A DNA stretch of 64,000 bases from Nonomuraea antri (GTDB lineage: Bacteria; Actinomycetota; Actinomycetes; Streptosporangiales; Streptosporangiaceae). This document shows positions 9,676 through 19,864 of this stretch, piece by piece. A model generated the notes under the pieces. The model was not told where the DNA came from, ran no database searches, and worked only from the letters and a program-made list of their open reading frames with translations. The stretch covers positions 1 to 64,000 of the forward strand of contig NZ_JABCPZ010000018.1 of NCBI RefSeq assembly GCF_013283785.1. The letters are read 5' to 3'. The stretch's first letter is position 1. Every line of letters starts with the position of its first letter. Made by a program: the position numbers and the translations under genes.

Positions 9676-9954
9676 TCATGACCGCACCCGCCCTGAGCCG
9701 AGGCACGCGTGGCAGTGCCCGCGCGCGGTGACGCCCTCTCCGGCGCAGGCCAGACACCTGGTCAGGGTGTCGAAGTCGGGGTTTCTGTAGACGCGGATCA
9801 GCGGCGCGGGCCGCCGCACCTGCCAGCCCTGGGCCCGGGCTCGCGCGTCGAGCGCGTCGAACGCCCAGGCGTCGATGCGGCGGAGCAGTGCCGCCAGCAA
9901 CCGGAACAGTGGGTTACGAACCGCCCGTTCGGCGATTAAGTTGCTAACATCCAT
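9676..9954 (-). CDS. Small zinc-finger-like protein
   Basis: 92 residues. The N-terminal two thirds are helical and basic. The C terminus has two Cys pairs, CLACAGEG and CHACLGSG, spaced like half of a DnaJ-type CxxCxGxG zinc-binding module. The ATG at 9954 follows AAGGACGA at a proper distance; an ATG six codons upstream overlaps that site and is less likely. It is probably co-transcribed with the downstream membrane protein (58-base gap). Its function is unknown; small Cys-rich proteins of this kind are common in actinomycete mobile elements. Confidence 0.6.
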   Translation of the reverse strand: MDVSNLIAERAVRNPLFRLLAALLRRIDAWAFDALDARARAQGWQVRRPAPLIRVYRNPDFDTLTRCLACAGEGVTARGHCHACLGSGRVRS

Positions 9955-9993
9955 GGTGGGTCGTCCTTGCATCCAGGCAGTGGGTGATCTGTC

Positions 9994-10025
9994 AGCTGGG
10001 TCGATGCGGCTACATCGGCCCAGCT
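9994..10025. other. Strong 13-bp stem-loop in the leader of the small Cys-rich gene
   Basis: AGCTGGG (9994-10000) pairs with CCCAGCT (10019-10025), one T-G wobble follows, then CGATG (10002-10006) pairs with CATCG (10013-10017) around a six-base loop. On the plus strand it is followed by TTGTTGTTG, so it could terminate a rightward transcript, although no rightward gene remains to its left. For the leftward gene it lies about 40 bases upstream of the ATG and could be a leader structure. Two imperfect direct copies of GCCCAGCYTTGT start at 10018 and about 10041. Confidence 0.55.
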
Positions 10026-10111
10026 TTGTTGTTGCGGGGCCCAGCCTTGTGTCGCGGGCAGCATTCGGGGAATCGGTTCTTCGACAGGCATCGCGTCCTC
10101 CGAGGCTTTTG

Positions 10112-10138
10112 TTGGTATTTACCCCTGTCGGTTACCAA
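10112..10138. promoter_or_regulatory. Inverted repeat TTGGTA-N15-TACCAA
   Basis: A perfect 6-bp inverted repeat lies in the 278-base gap between the leftward Cys-rich gene and the rightward XRE regulator. This gap has lower GC than its surroundings. It could be the operator of the adjacent XRE protein, but this is position-based inference. Confidence 0.3.
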
Positions 10139-10232
10139 AGCCACGTGCCATCGGCAATTGCCACCGGAACGTGCAGGTGACGATTGCATCACCTCTCCCG
10201 CTTCCGGCACTGGCCCGGAGGTAGCATCGAGG

Positions 10233-11096
10233 ATGACCGCCAACCCGACCCTCCGCCAGCGCCAGCTCGCCGGGCGGCTGAGGGATTTACGCCATGAGGC
10301 GGGTCTGACCGTCGCCGAGGTCGCCGCACAACTGCTGTGCTCAGCGGCGAAGATCAGCCGGATCGAGACCGGGCAGCGTCGGGCGAGCCTGCGGGATGTA
10401 CGGGACTTATGCAACCTGTACGGCGTGGCAGACCACACCAAGCTGATGACTCTGGCCAGGGAGGCCCGCCAACAGGGTTGGTGGCAGGAGACCGAGGACG
10501 TCGACTTCCGCCCGCTCGTCGGCATGGAGACGGAAGCCGTCGCCATCTCCGAGTACGAGACGACCACCATCCCCGGCTTGCTCCAGAGCGAGGACTACGC
10601 CAGGGCGGTCATTCGGGGGTTCCTGCCCGGAATCGCGACGAACGTGCTGGAGGAGCGGGTGTCGGTCAGGATGAAGCGCCAGCAGATCCTGGAGAGCACC
10701 TCGCCCCCACGCTATTGGGTGCTGTTGGACGAATCGGCGTTGCACCGGCACATCGGCGGCCCTGCGGTCATGGCGGCCCAGCTGAAGCGGCTGCGCGAGA
10801 TGGCCGAGGCGCCGCGCGTCACGATCCAGGTCATCCCGTTCACTGTCGGCGCGCACATGGGATTCGACAGCGCCTTCATGCTTCTGGAGTTCGATCACAA
10901 CGTCGGGCTGCCCGATACCGTCTACATGGACACGCTCGCCGGGCAGCTCTTCCTGGAGAAGCCACGACATCTGAACCGATACCGGGAAATCCTCAATCAC
11001 CTGCGGGCGACCGCGCTCAGCCCGTCGGATTCGGCGAATCTGATCGGCGACCGCGAAAATTACTTCGCAGGCCGGAACAGCAGCCCTCGACCATAG
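10233..11096 (+). CDS. XRE-family regulator with DUF5753 domain
   Basis: 287 residues. An N-terminal helix-turn-helix of Cro/CI type (about 12-66; LTVAEVAAQLLCSAAKISRI) is followed by a DUF5753 domain (about 100-275) recognisable by IPGLLQSEDYARAVI and by a late HLNRYREILNHL helix. The ATG at 10233 is used; CGGAGG lies 11 bases upstream. These regulators are usually encoded next to DUF397 proteins, as here, and are thought to act as pairs. The gene has noticeably lower GC than the trehalose operon. Confidence 0.9.
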   Translation: MTANPTLRQRQLAGRLRDLRHEAGLTVAEVAAQLLCSAAKISRIETGQRRASLRDVRDLCNLYGVADHTKLMTLAREARQQGWWQETEDVDFRPLVGMETEAVAISEYETTTIPGLLQSEDYARAVIRGFLPGIATNVLEERVSVRMKRQQILESTSPPRYWVLLDESALHRHIGGPAVMAAQLKRLREMAEAPRVTIQVIPFTVGAHMGFDSAFMLLEFDHNVGLPDTVYMDTLAGQLFLEKPRHLNRYREILNHLRATALSPSDSANLIGDRENYFAGRNSSPRP

Positions 11097-11236
11097 CGAC
11101 TTTTTGCCAATCGCGTTCTCCATCGGTCGCGGACACCACTACCATTGCGATCAGCGCGCACATCTCGACGCTGCCGGGTCATGTCCGCGAAACGAGCACC
11201 CGTCCCTTGGAAAGCCACACCGCAGGAGTGTCAACG

Positions 11237-11446
11237 ATGACCTCGCCTCGCTCAGCGCGCCGTTCTGACCAGCAGTTTCGGTGGATCATCTCCTCATCCT
11301 GCAACAACGGCAGCTGTGTCGCGGCGGCGATGAACCCCGAGGACGACACGGTCATGGTGCGCGACACCAAGCAGTCCGACGGACCCATCCTGAGGTTCAA
11401 GGCAGACGTCTGGAGCGACTTCGTAGAGAAGCTCAAGCGGGCCTGA
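11237..11446 (+). CDS. DUF397 domain protein (first copy)
   Basis: 69 residues, a standard DUF397 size. Diagnostic features are the SSSCNNGSCVAAA block, the VMVRDTKQSDGPIL strand pair and the closing VWSDFVEKLK helix. AGGAG lies nine bases before the ATG. It follows the XRE-DUF5753 gene by 140 bases and is probably its partner. In Streptomyces, DUF397 proteins of this type accompany developmental and pH-sensing regulators (BldB/WhiJ-like context). Confidence 0.9.
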   Translation: MTSPRSARRSDQQFRWIISSSCNNGSCVAAAMNPEDDTVMVRDTKQSDGPILRFKADVWSDFVEKLKRA

Positions 11447-11573
11447 CCCGTTACCTGCAGGCGCACCCGCCACTGCAGCGCGTTGGAGTCGCAGGCGTCA
11501 AGCCCGGCAAGAGCATCATGGTTACGATTGCCTGGGCAAGACGTCCAGTAGGCAACCTTCTGCGAGGTATCGC

Positions 11574-11771
11574 ATGAGTTCCCCCCAGGCTCCCAACATG
11601 CTGACCTGGTACTCGTGCAACAACGGCAACTGCGTCGAGGTGGCAGATGGCGGTGACCATGTCTTGATGCGCGACAGCAAAGACGACAAGGGCGCCATAC
11701 TCGCATTCTCCAGGACAGAGTGGGAATTTTTCCGCGATGCGGTCAAAGCTGGAGAATTCGACATCATCTAA
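11574..11771 (+). CDS. DUF397 domain protein (second copy)
   Basis: 65 residues with the same architecture as the gene at 11237: YSCNNGNCVEVAD, VLMRDSKDDKGAIL and a final WEFFRDAVK helix. A GCGAGG site precedes the ATG. It is a tandem paralogue, clearly diverged at the protein level, separated from the first copy by 127 bases that contain two CTGCAG sites and an inverted repeat TTGCCT/AGGCAA. Two DUF397 partners for one XRE protein suggest partner choice or recent duplication. Confidence 0.88.
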   Translation: MSSPQAPNMLTWYSCNNGNCVEVADGGDHVLMRDSKDDKGAILAFSRTEWEFFRDAVKAGEFDII

Positions 11772-11849
11772 GCTTTACCTTAATTCATATATACCCCAGA
11801 TAGGGTCATAAAGGGTTTAAGTGTCCCTTTCTTGGCTACTTGCCCTGAC

Positions 11850-12275
11850 ATGGGCGAGTTCAAGAGATTCTTACTGCGGGGTAACCTCGTCGAACTGGCG
11901 GTCGCGGTGATCGTCGGGGCGACGTTCAGCGGGCTGGTCCAGGCGCTGGTGGCCGATCTGATCACACCGCTGATCGGCGCGATCACCGGCGGCCGGCAGC
12001 CCGACTTCGCCAACTACTCCTTCACGATCAACGGCAGCCAGTTCAAGTACGGCGACTTCCTCAACCACCTGATCAGCTTCATGATCATCGCGGCCGTGGT
12101 CTACTGGTTCATCGTGATGCCGATGAACCGGCTGATCAACCTGTTCAACCGCGACAAGCAGGCGGCCACCAAGCAGTGTCCGGAGTGTTTGTCCGACATC
12201 CCCACCGAAGCCCGGCGCTGCGCCCACTGCACGGTGGAACTGGTCCCCGACTCCGAGAAGCCGTCCACCGCGTGA
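11850..12275 (+). CDS. mscL: Large-conductance mechanosensitive channel MscL with C-terminal Cys motif
   Basis: 141 residues. MscL opens under membrane tension to release solutes on hypo-osmotic shock. The N-terminal MGEFKRFLLRGNLVELAVAV block and TM1 (about 14-45), a periplasmic loop with YGDFLN and TM2 (about 72-95) are all typical. The C-terminal bundle carries CPECLSDIPTEARRCAHC, a rubredoxin-like double CxxC that could bind zinc; this extension is common in high-GC Gram-positives. The ATG at 11850 matches the conserved start. A weak stem (AAAGGG/CCCTTT) lies at 11812-11832. Confidence 0.95.
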   Translation: MGEFKRFLLRGNLVELAVAVIVGATFSGLVQALVADLITPLIGAITGGRQPDFANYSFTINGSQFKYGDFLNHLISFMIIAAVVYWFIVMPMNRLINLFNRDKQAATKQCPECLSDIPTEARRCAHCTVELVPDSEKPSTA

Positions 12276-12334
12276 CACACCGCTTCTTGTCGCCAGTCGC
12301 GTACGGATGGGTGCCGGTTCGACAAGATGGACTG

Positions 12335-12916
12335 ATGAGCGTTGAGTTGATGGTGTGGGACGAGCCGGTGCCGATCAGCCGGGATCAGGCCCGTACGACC
12401 TACCTGGCCGTGAAGCGGACCGATCCGGTGACCGGGGCGGCGGTGCCGGAGGTCGCCAAGGAGCTGCCCGGCGAGGTCACCGTCTATCCGGGGCACGTGC
12501 TGGTGAGCATGGACCTCGACACGATGGACGAGACGTCGGCCCAGGTGTTCACCATCGCCAGGGCCCACGGCCTGGTCTGCTACGACCCGCAGCGCGACCT
12601 CGTGCACAACGTCGCGCCGCTGGGCGTCTACGAGGGCATGCAGTTGCACACCGGCGACGGGATGATCGTGCACGACCCGGACCTGGGCCTGGTGCACGAC
12701 GTGCTGGCCACCGTGGCGCCGCAGAACCCGTTCGTCGCCCTGGTGAACTTCGGGCGGCACTTCCTCCAGGTCTCGCCCGGGTACGAGGTGGAGTACAAGG
12801 AGGGCTCGATGGTCCGTACCGTGCTGTCCGACCTGTCGGACGTGCAGCGGGCCTTCGGCGAGTACGCCACCGGCGACCGCTCGTTCCTGACCCGCCACAC
12901 CTGGTCCCCCGCGTAG
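12335..12916 (+). CDS. Hypothetical protein
   Basis: 193 residues, soluble. The start MSVELMVWDEPVPISRDQA is chosen because upstream in-frame sequence overlaps mscL and reads as low complexity. The first half contains VYPGHVLVSMDLDTMDETSAQ and ARAHGLVCYDPQRDLVHNV, an alpha/beta pattern seen in many uncharacterised actinomycete proteins. The second half, YEVEYKEGS plus a helix FGEYATGD, resembles a small separate domain. A short stem (CCCGC/GCGGG) spans the stop. No function is assigned. Confidence 0.7.
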   Translation: MSVELMVWDEPVPISRDQARTTYLAVKRTDPVTGAAVPEVAKELPGEVTVYPGHVLVSMDLDTMDETSAQVFTIARAHGLVCYDPQRDLVHNVAPLGVYEGMQLHTGDGMIVHDPDLGLVHDVLATVAPQNPFVALVNFGRHFLQVSPGYEVEYKEGSMVRTVLSDLSDVQRAFGEYATGDRSFLTRHTWSPA

Positions 12917-12930
12917 CGGGCGGCTCGAAC

Positions 12931-15551
<2,621 letters not shown>

Positions 15552-15564
15552 TAAGAGGGCTGTC

Positions 15565-16359
15565 GTGATCGGAGAGCACGTGATCGTCGGCTATACCGGA
15601 GACCCGGGTGGACGTGACGCTCTCGCCCTCGGCGCCGCCATCACGCGCGTCACCGGCGGCGAGCTCACCATCGCCTCGATCTACCCGCCCGGCAGCCCGG
15701 GGCTGGCGGTCGAGGCGCAGGCGAACCTGGCGCACGCGGCGGAGGAGGTGGGCGACGTCCCGGCCGAGTACATGGCGTTCGAGAGCCGCGGCGCGGGGCG
15801 CGGGCTCGCCGTGCTGGCCAGCCGGATCAAGGCCGACCTGATCGTGGTCGGCTCGTCGCCGGGCGGGCGGCGCGGGCGCATCTCGATCGGCAGCACCTCC
15901 GACCACCTGCTGCACCTGGCCTCCGAGGCGGTGATGCTGACGCCCGACGGGTACCTGCCGCCTGAGTCGCCGTCCAGGCTGACGCTGGCGTACGTGCACC
16001 GGCCGCAGTGCGACGCGGCGGTGGAGCGGGTGGCGCAGGCGGCGCTGCGGCTCGGCGTGCCGCTCCGGCTGGTCACCCTCGACCTGCGGACGAACGACCA
16101 GGGCATGATCAAGGACGATCTCGCGCTGGCGGTCAGGCTGGCCTGGGAGAGCACCGGCATCGAGGCCGAGTCGCAGGTCGCCGAGGGCCACGACGTGGCG
16201 GCCGCGATGGAGGGCGTGGAGTGGCTGCCCGGCGAGCTGCTGGTGTGCGCGGCCAGCGAGGACGCCCAGCCGCACCGGGTGTTCCTGGGCGAGCTGGCGA
16301 TGAAGGTGCTGCGGGCGTCGTGCTGCCCGGTGGCCGTGCTCCCCCGCGGTTTCTCCTGA
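15565..16359 (+). CDS. Universal stress protein, two Usp domains
   Basis: 264 residues. The first UspA domain (about 1-135) ends with VVGSSPGGRRGRISIGSTSD, the G-x2-G-x9-G(S/T) pattern of ATP-binding Usp proteins. The second domain (about 140-264) is more diverged; its corresponding stretch ends CCPVAVLPRG. The start is the GTG at 15565, with AGAGGG five bases upstream; a second GTG at 15580 is possible. In-frame sequence further upstream is arginine/proline-rich and unlikely to be coding. A role in persistence or dormancy is typical of the family. Confidence 0.88.
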   Translation: MIGEHVIVGYTGDPGGRDALALGAAITRVTGGELTIASIYPPGSPGLAVEAQANLAHAAEEVGDVPAEYMAFESRGAGRGLAVLASRIKADLIVVGSSPGGRRGRISIGSTSDHLLHLASEAVMLTPDGYLPPESPSRLTLAYVHRPQCDAAVERVAQAALRLGVPLRLVTLDLRTNDQGMIKDDLALAVRLAWESTGIEAESQVAEGHDVAAAMEGVEWLPGELLVCAASEDAQPHRVFLGELAMKVLRASCCPVAVLPRGFS

Positions 16360-16383
16360 TCTGTCCTCTCCTAAGCTGTCCGG

Positions 16384-18486
16384 GTGCGGTCTGCGCGGTT
16401 GATCCTGGTCGTGGTGCTGGCCGGCTTCGCCGGCGTCTACGTGGCCGCGGGCGCGGTCGGGGCGGTGGCGGTGTTCGGGCTGCAGTGCCTGTTCGCGTTC
16501 CTGCGCAGAACCGGGCCGGTGCTCGCCCTCCTGGGCGCGGCGGCGTACGCGGTCACGCTGGGCGGCGGCTCGGTCGGGCTGCTCGGCTTCCTCGGCGGTT
16601 CGCTGCTGGTGACCCGCTGGTGGGGCCTGATGCCGGCCGTCGCGCTGAGCGCCGCGGTGATCGACCACGCCAGGCGTGCCGACCCGGCGGGCACGCTCGA
16701 CGCGACCATCTCGACCGTGCTGATCTCGCTGGTCGTCTACGGTCTCATCCGGCTGGTCGAGCGGGTGGACGAGCTGCATGCCACCCGGCTGGCCCTGGCC
16801 GCGGCGGCGGTCGGCGAGGAGCGGCTGCGCATCGCGGCCGAGCTGAACGACGGGCTCGGGCGCGGCCTGGCCGCGATCATCGCGGGGGCGCGCACGTCGC
16901 TGGCCGACCCGGCACGCGCCGCCGACGTGCTCGGCGAGGTGGTGGCGACGGCCCGCGGCTCGCTGGCCGACGCCCGCGCCGCCGCCGCGAACTACCGGGC
17001 CATGTCGCTGACGCCCGAGCTCACCACCGCCCGGGCGATGCTCGACGCCGCCGGGGTGGCGGTCGAGGTGCGCGCCGGCCACGGCGAACCGCTCGGCCCG
17101 GCCGGTGCGCTGCTCGCGGCCGTGCTCCGCGAGGCCGTCACCGACGTCGTACGCCGCGGCGAGGCCCGCCTCTGCCTGATCGAGACGGACGAACCGGGCG
17201 CCACGGTGACCCTGCGGGTGACGGACGACGGCCGGCGCACCGCGGACGGCGAGGGCCTGAGCAACCTGGCCCAGCAGGTGGAGTCCGGCGGCGGCACGCT
17301 GCGCAGCGGCCTGTCTCCCGACGGCAGGCACTGGATCGAGGCCGCTCTCCCCCGCCCAGCGACCCGGGCGGCCGGCCCGGCCCCCGCGCGGGCCAGGACA
17401 CTGCCGGACGTGTCGGTGGTGCTGCTGGCCGCCGTGCTGCTCGGGTTCAGCGTCAAGGCGTTGCTCCAGCTCCCGCCGAGTCACCTGTGGCCGGCCGCCG
17501 TCGTCCTGACGGTGATCGTGGTCATGCAGCTCAGGGCCGTCTCCGGGCGGCACATGGCGGCGTTGTCGGTGATGGCGGTGCTCACCTACGCGCCGATCCC
17601 GTTCTTCGGCGCGGCCTGGCTGGGGGTGCCGGGGTTCCTGGCCGGGCCGATCCTGCTGGCCTTCCGCCGGCGGGTGTCGGTGCCGCTGGTCGCGGCCGTC
17701 CTGGCGAGCGTCGCGGCCGTCTCCTGGCGGCTCGGGCTGCCGCTGTCCGTCGGGGTGAACTACACGCTGAGCGCGCTGGTCACCGGGCTGGTCATGCACG
17801 GCCTGCTGCGGCTGGCCGCGATCGTCGCCGAGTTGCGCGCGGCCAGGGAGAGCCTGGCCAGGTCGGCGGTGGTCGAAGAGCGGCTGCGGGCCGCCCGCGA
17901 CCTGCACGACCTGCTCGGCCACAGCCTGGCCGCCATCCTGCTCACCTGCGAGCTGGCCCGCCGTCTGCCCGAGCCCCGGGCCCAGCTGGCGGAGATCGTC
18001 GCGATGGCCGAACGGGCCGAGCACGACCTGCGCTCGGTCTCCGGCGAGCAGCGCGACCTCTCGCTGGCCGCCGAGGCCGATTCGGCCGCGTCGACACTCG
18101 CCACCGCCCGGGTCGAGGTGAGCGTGAGCCTGGCCCACCCGCCGCTGCCGCCGGAGGTGGAGACCGTGCTGAGCGCGGTGTTGCGCGAGGCGGTCACGAA
18201 CGTGCTGCGCCACAGCTCGGCCCGGCGCTGCGTGATCAGCACCGAGGCCGACGGCCGGTCGGTGCGGCTGCGGGTACGCAACGACGGCGCCCGTGCCACT
18301 GGGTCGCGGCGCGGCTCGTCCGGCATCGGCAACCTGACCACCCGCCTGGCCACCCTCGACGGCCGCCTGACCACCGGTTTCGACGACGGCTGGTTCCTGC
18401 TCGACGCGGCCGTGCCGTACCCGGGGCTAGATCCAGCCCGACTCGGCGGCGATGCGCACGGCGTCGGTGCGGTTGCGGGCGTTTAG
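16384..18486 (+). CDS. Tandem-fused NarL-type sensor kinase, first half degenerate
   Basis: 700 residues made of two copies of the same plan: membrane block, HisKA_3 helix, HATPase. Copy 1: membrane segments about 5-125, then EERLRIAAELNDGLGRG, where Asn155 stands at the phospho-acceptor His position, and REAVTDVV with Asp in place of the N-box Asn. Copy 2: membrane segments about 345-480, EERLRAARDLHDLLGHS with His508, REAVTNVLRHS with the N-box intact, then a closing glycine box. Copy 2 should be the active kinase and copy 1 a regulatory pseudokinase. No ribosome binding site precedes the GTG, and TAAGCT lies just upstream, so it may be leaderless. The 3' end overlaps the convergent response regulator by 60 bases. 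Confidence 0.9.
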   Translation: MRSARLILVVVLAGFAGVYVAAGAVGAVAVFGLQCLFAFLRRTGPVLALLGAAAYAVTLGGGSVGLLGFLGGSLLVTRWWGLMPAVALSAAVIDHARRADPAGTLDATISTVLISLVVYGLIRLVERVDELHATRLALAAAAVGEERLRIAAELNDGLGRGLAAIIAGARTSLADPARAADVLGEVVATARGSLADARAAAANYRAMSLTPELTTARAMLDAAGVAVEVRAGHGEPLGPAGALLAAVLREAVTDVVRRGEARLCLIETDEPGATVTLRVTDDGRRTADGEGLSNLAQQVESGGGTLRSGLSPDGRHWIEAALPRPATRAAGPAPARARTLPDVSVVLLAAVLLGFSVKALLQLPPSHLWPAAVVLTVIVVMQLRAVSGRHMAALSVMAVLTYAPIPFFGAAWLGVPGFLAGPILLAFRRRVSVPLVAAVLASVAAVSWRLGLPLSVGVNYTLSALVTGLVMHGLLRLAAIVAELRAARESLARSAVVEERLRAARDLHDLLGHSLAAILLTCELARRLPEPRAQLAEIVAMAERAEHDLRSVSGEQRDLSLAAEADSAASTLATARVEVSVSLAHPPLPPEVETVLSAVLREAVTNVLRHSSARRCVISTEADGRSVRLRVRNDGARATGSRRGSSGIGNLTTRLATLDGRLTTGFDDGWFLLDAAVPYPGLDPARLGGDAHGVGAVAGV

Positions 18487-19035
18487 CTTGGCCACGATGC
18501 CGGTCAGGTAGTTGCGCACGGTCCCGGCGGTCAGGTGCAGCCGCTGGGCGATCTCGGTGGCCTCGGCGCCGCCGGCGGCGAGCCTGAGCACGTCCGCCTC
18601 GCGCGGGGTGAGCGGGTTGTCGGCCAGGTCCCAGGCCGTGACAGCCAGCGACGGGTCGAGCACCCGCTGACCGGCGGCCACCTTGCGGATCGCGGCCACC
18701 AGGTCCTCCGGCGGCGCGGTCTTCAGCAGGAAGCCGTCCACCTGCGCGGTCAGCGCCCGCTTGAGGTGGCCGGGCTTGCCGTACCCGGTGAGCATGAGCG
18801 CCCGGCAGGACGGCACGCGGCCGCGGATCTCCGCGGCGGCGGCCAGTCCGTCGAGGGTGCCCGGCATGTCGATGTCAAGCACGGCCACGTCGGGCAGGTG
18901 CACGGCGGCGGCGGAGACGGCGGCGTCGCCCGACTCGACGGCGGCCACGATCTCCAGGTCCGGTTCCAGGCCGAGCAGGGCCACCAGGGCGCCCCTGATC
19001 ACGTGCTGATCTTCGGCCAGCAGTACGCGAATCAC
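18427..19035 (-). CDS. NarL/FixJ-family response regulator
   Basis: 202 residues. The receiver domain (about 1-120) has the acidic pair ED at 8-9, phospho-acceptor Asp54 in VAVLDIDMPG, and Lys in LLKTAPP. The LuxR-type helix-turn-helix (about 140-200) contains LTPREADVLRLAAGG and TVRNYLTGIVAKLNARNRTDAV. The GTG start has no clear ribosome binding site and an AT-rich CATATC just upstream, so leaderless initiation is possible. It is the obvious partner of the tandem kinase convergent to it and is divergent from the ABC exporter, which it probably controls. Confidence 0.93.
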   Translation of the reverse strand: MIRVLLAEDQHVIRGALVALLGLEPDLEIVAAVESGDAAVSAAAVHLPDVAVLDIDMPGTLDGLAAAAEIRGRVPSCRALMLTGYGKPGHLKRALTAQVDGFLLKTAPPEDLVAAIRKVAAGQRVLDPSLAVTAWDLADNPLTPREADVLRLAAGGAEATEIAQRLHLTAGTVRNYLTGIVAKLNARNRTDAVRIAAESGWI

Positions 19036-19061
19036 GGGATATGTCTATCAGCGTCCGAAAT

Positions 19062-19074
19062 ATGACGACGTCAT
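19062..19074. promoter_or_regulatory. Perfect inverted repeat ATGACG-A-CGTCAT
   Basis: This lies in the 97-base gap between the divergent response regulator and ABC exporter genes, about 60 bases before the ATPase start. Position and symmetry make it the best candidate site for the adjacent NarL-type regulator. Confidence 0.4.
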
Positions 19075-19132
19075 GGCCACCTCATGATCACCTCTCTGGT
19101 TCGCGTACCCGCAGGTCAGCAGGCTGGTACCC

Positions 19133-19864
19133 ATGACGGACGTAGTGCGGCTGGAGGCCGTGAGCAAGGTGTACGGCAAGGGCCAGGGCGCGGTGGCGGC
19201 CTTGCGCGAGGTGAGCGTGGGGATCCCGCGCGGGACCTTCACCGCGGTGATGGGACCGTCGGGTTCGGGCAAGAGCACGTTCCTGCACTGCGCGGCCGGC
19301 CTGGACGTGCCGAGCGCCGGCCGGGTGCGGCTCGGCGACACGGACCTGACCGGCCTGGACGAGACCAGGCTCACCGAGCTGCGCAGGCAGCGGATCGGCT
19401 TCGTGTTCCAGGCGTTCAACCTGATCTCCTCGCTCGACGTGGTCGAGAACGTCACCTTGCCGCTGCGGCTGGCGAACGTGCGCGTGGACCGGGACTGGCT
19501 GGGCGAGATCCTGCGCCGGGTGGGGCTGGAGGGCCGGGCCGGGCACCGTCCGGCGCAGTTGTCGGGCGGGCAGCAGCAGCGGGTGGCCATCGCCCGGGCG
19601 CTGGTGACCAGGCCGGAGGTGGTGTTCGGCGACGAGCCGACGGGCGCGCTGGACACGATGACCGCCCGCGACGTGCTGCGCCTGCTGCGCGAGGTGGTCG
19701 ACGGCCTGGGCCAGACCGTGGTGATGGTCACCCACGATCCGGTCGCCGCCGCGTACGCCGACACCGTGTTGTTCCTGGCCGACGGCCGGATCGTGGACTC
19801 GATGAGCGCGCCGACCGCCGAGAAGGTGGCCGAGCGCATGACCAGGCTGGGAGCGTGGACCTGA
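19133..19864 (+). CDS. MacB/LolD-type ABC transporter ATPase
   Basis: 243 residues. Walker A GPSGSGKST (41-49), Q-loop FQAFNLISSLD, signature LSGGQQQR, Walker B VVFGDEPTG and switch His in VMVTHD are all intact. The FQAFNL variant is typical of the MacB/LolCDE/FtsE group that works with FtsX-like permeases. The stop overlaps the permease start as TGATG, so the two are translationally coupled. Together with the flanking two-component genes the layout resembles BceRS-BceAB-type peptide-antibiotic sensing and detoxification modules. Confidence 0.95.
   Translation: MTDVVRLEAVSKVYGKGQGAVAALREVSVGIPRGTFTAVMGPSGSGKSTFLHCAAGLDVPSAGRVRLGDTDLTGLDETRLTELRRQRIGFVFQAFNLISSLDVVENVTLPLRLANVRVDRDWLGEILRRVGLEGRAGHRPAQLSGGQQQRVAIARALVTRPEVVFGDEPTGALDTMTARDVLRLLREVVDGLGQTVVMVTHDPVAAAYADTVLFLADGRIVDSMSAPTAEKVAERMTRLGAWT

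Noticed and set aside
11771..11849. Intrinsic terminator or riboswitch before mscL
   Set aside because: The AAAGGG/CCCTTT stem is only six bp with no T-run; too weak to call.
12901..12930. Terminator between the hypothetical gene and the dehydratase
   Set aside because: The CCCGC/GCGGG stem is five bp with a three-base loop and lies on the stop codon; not convincing.
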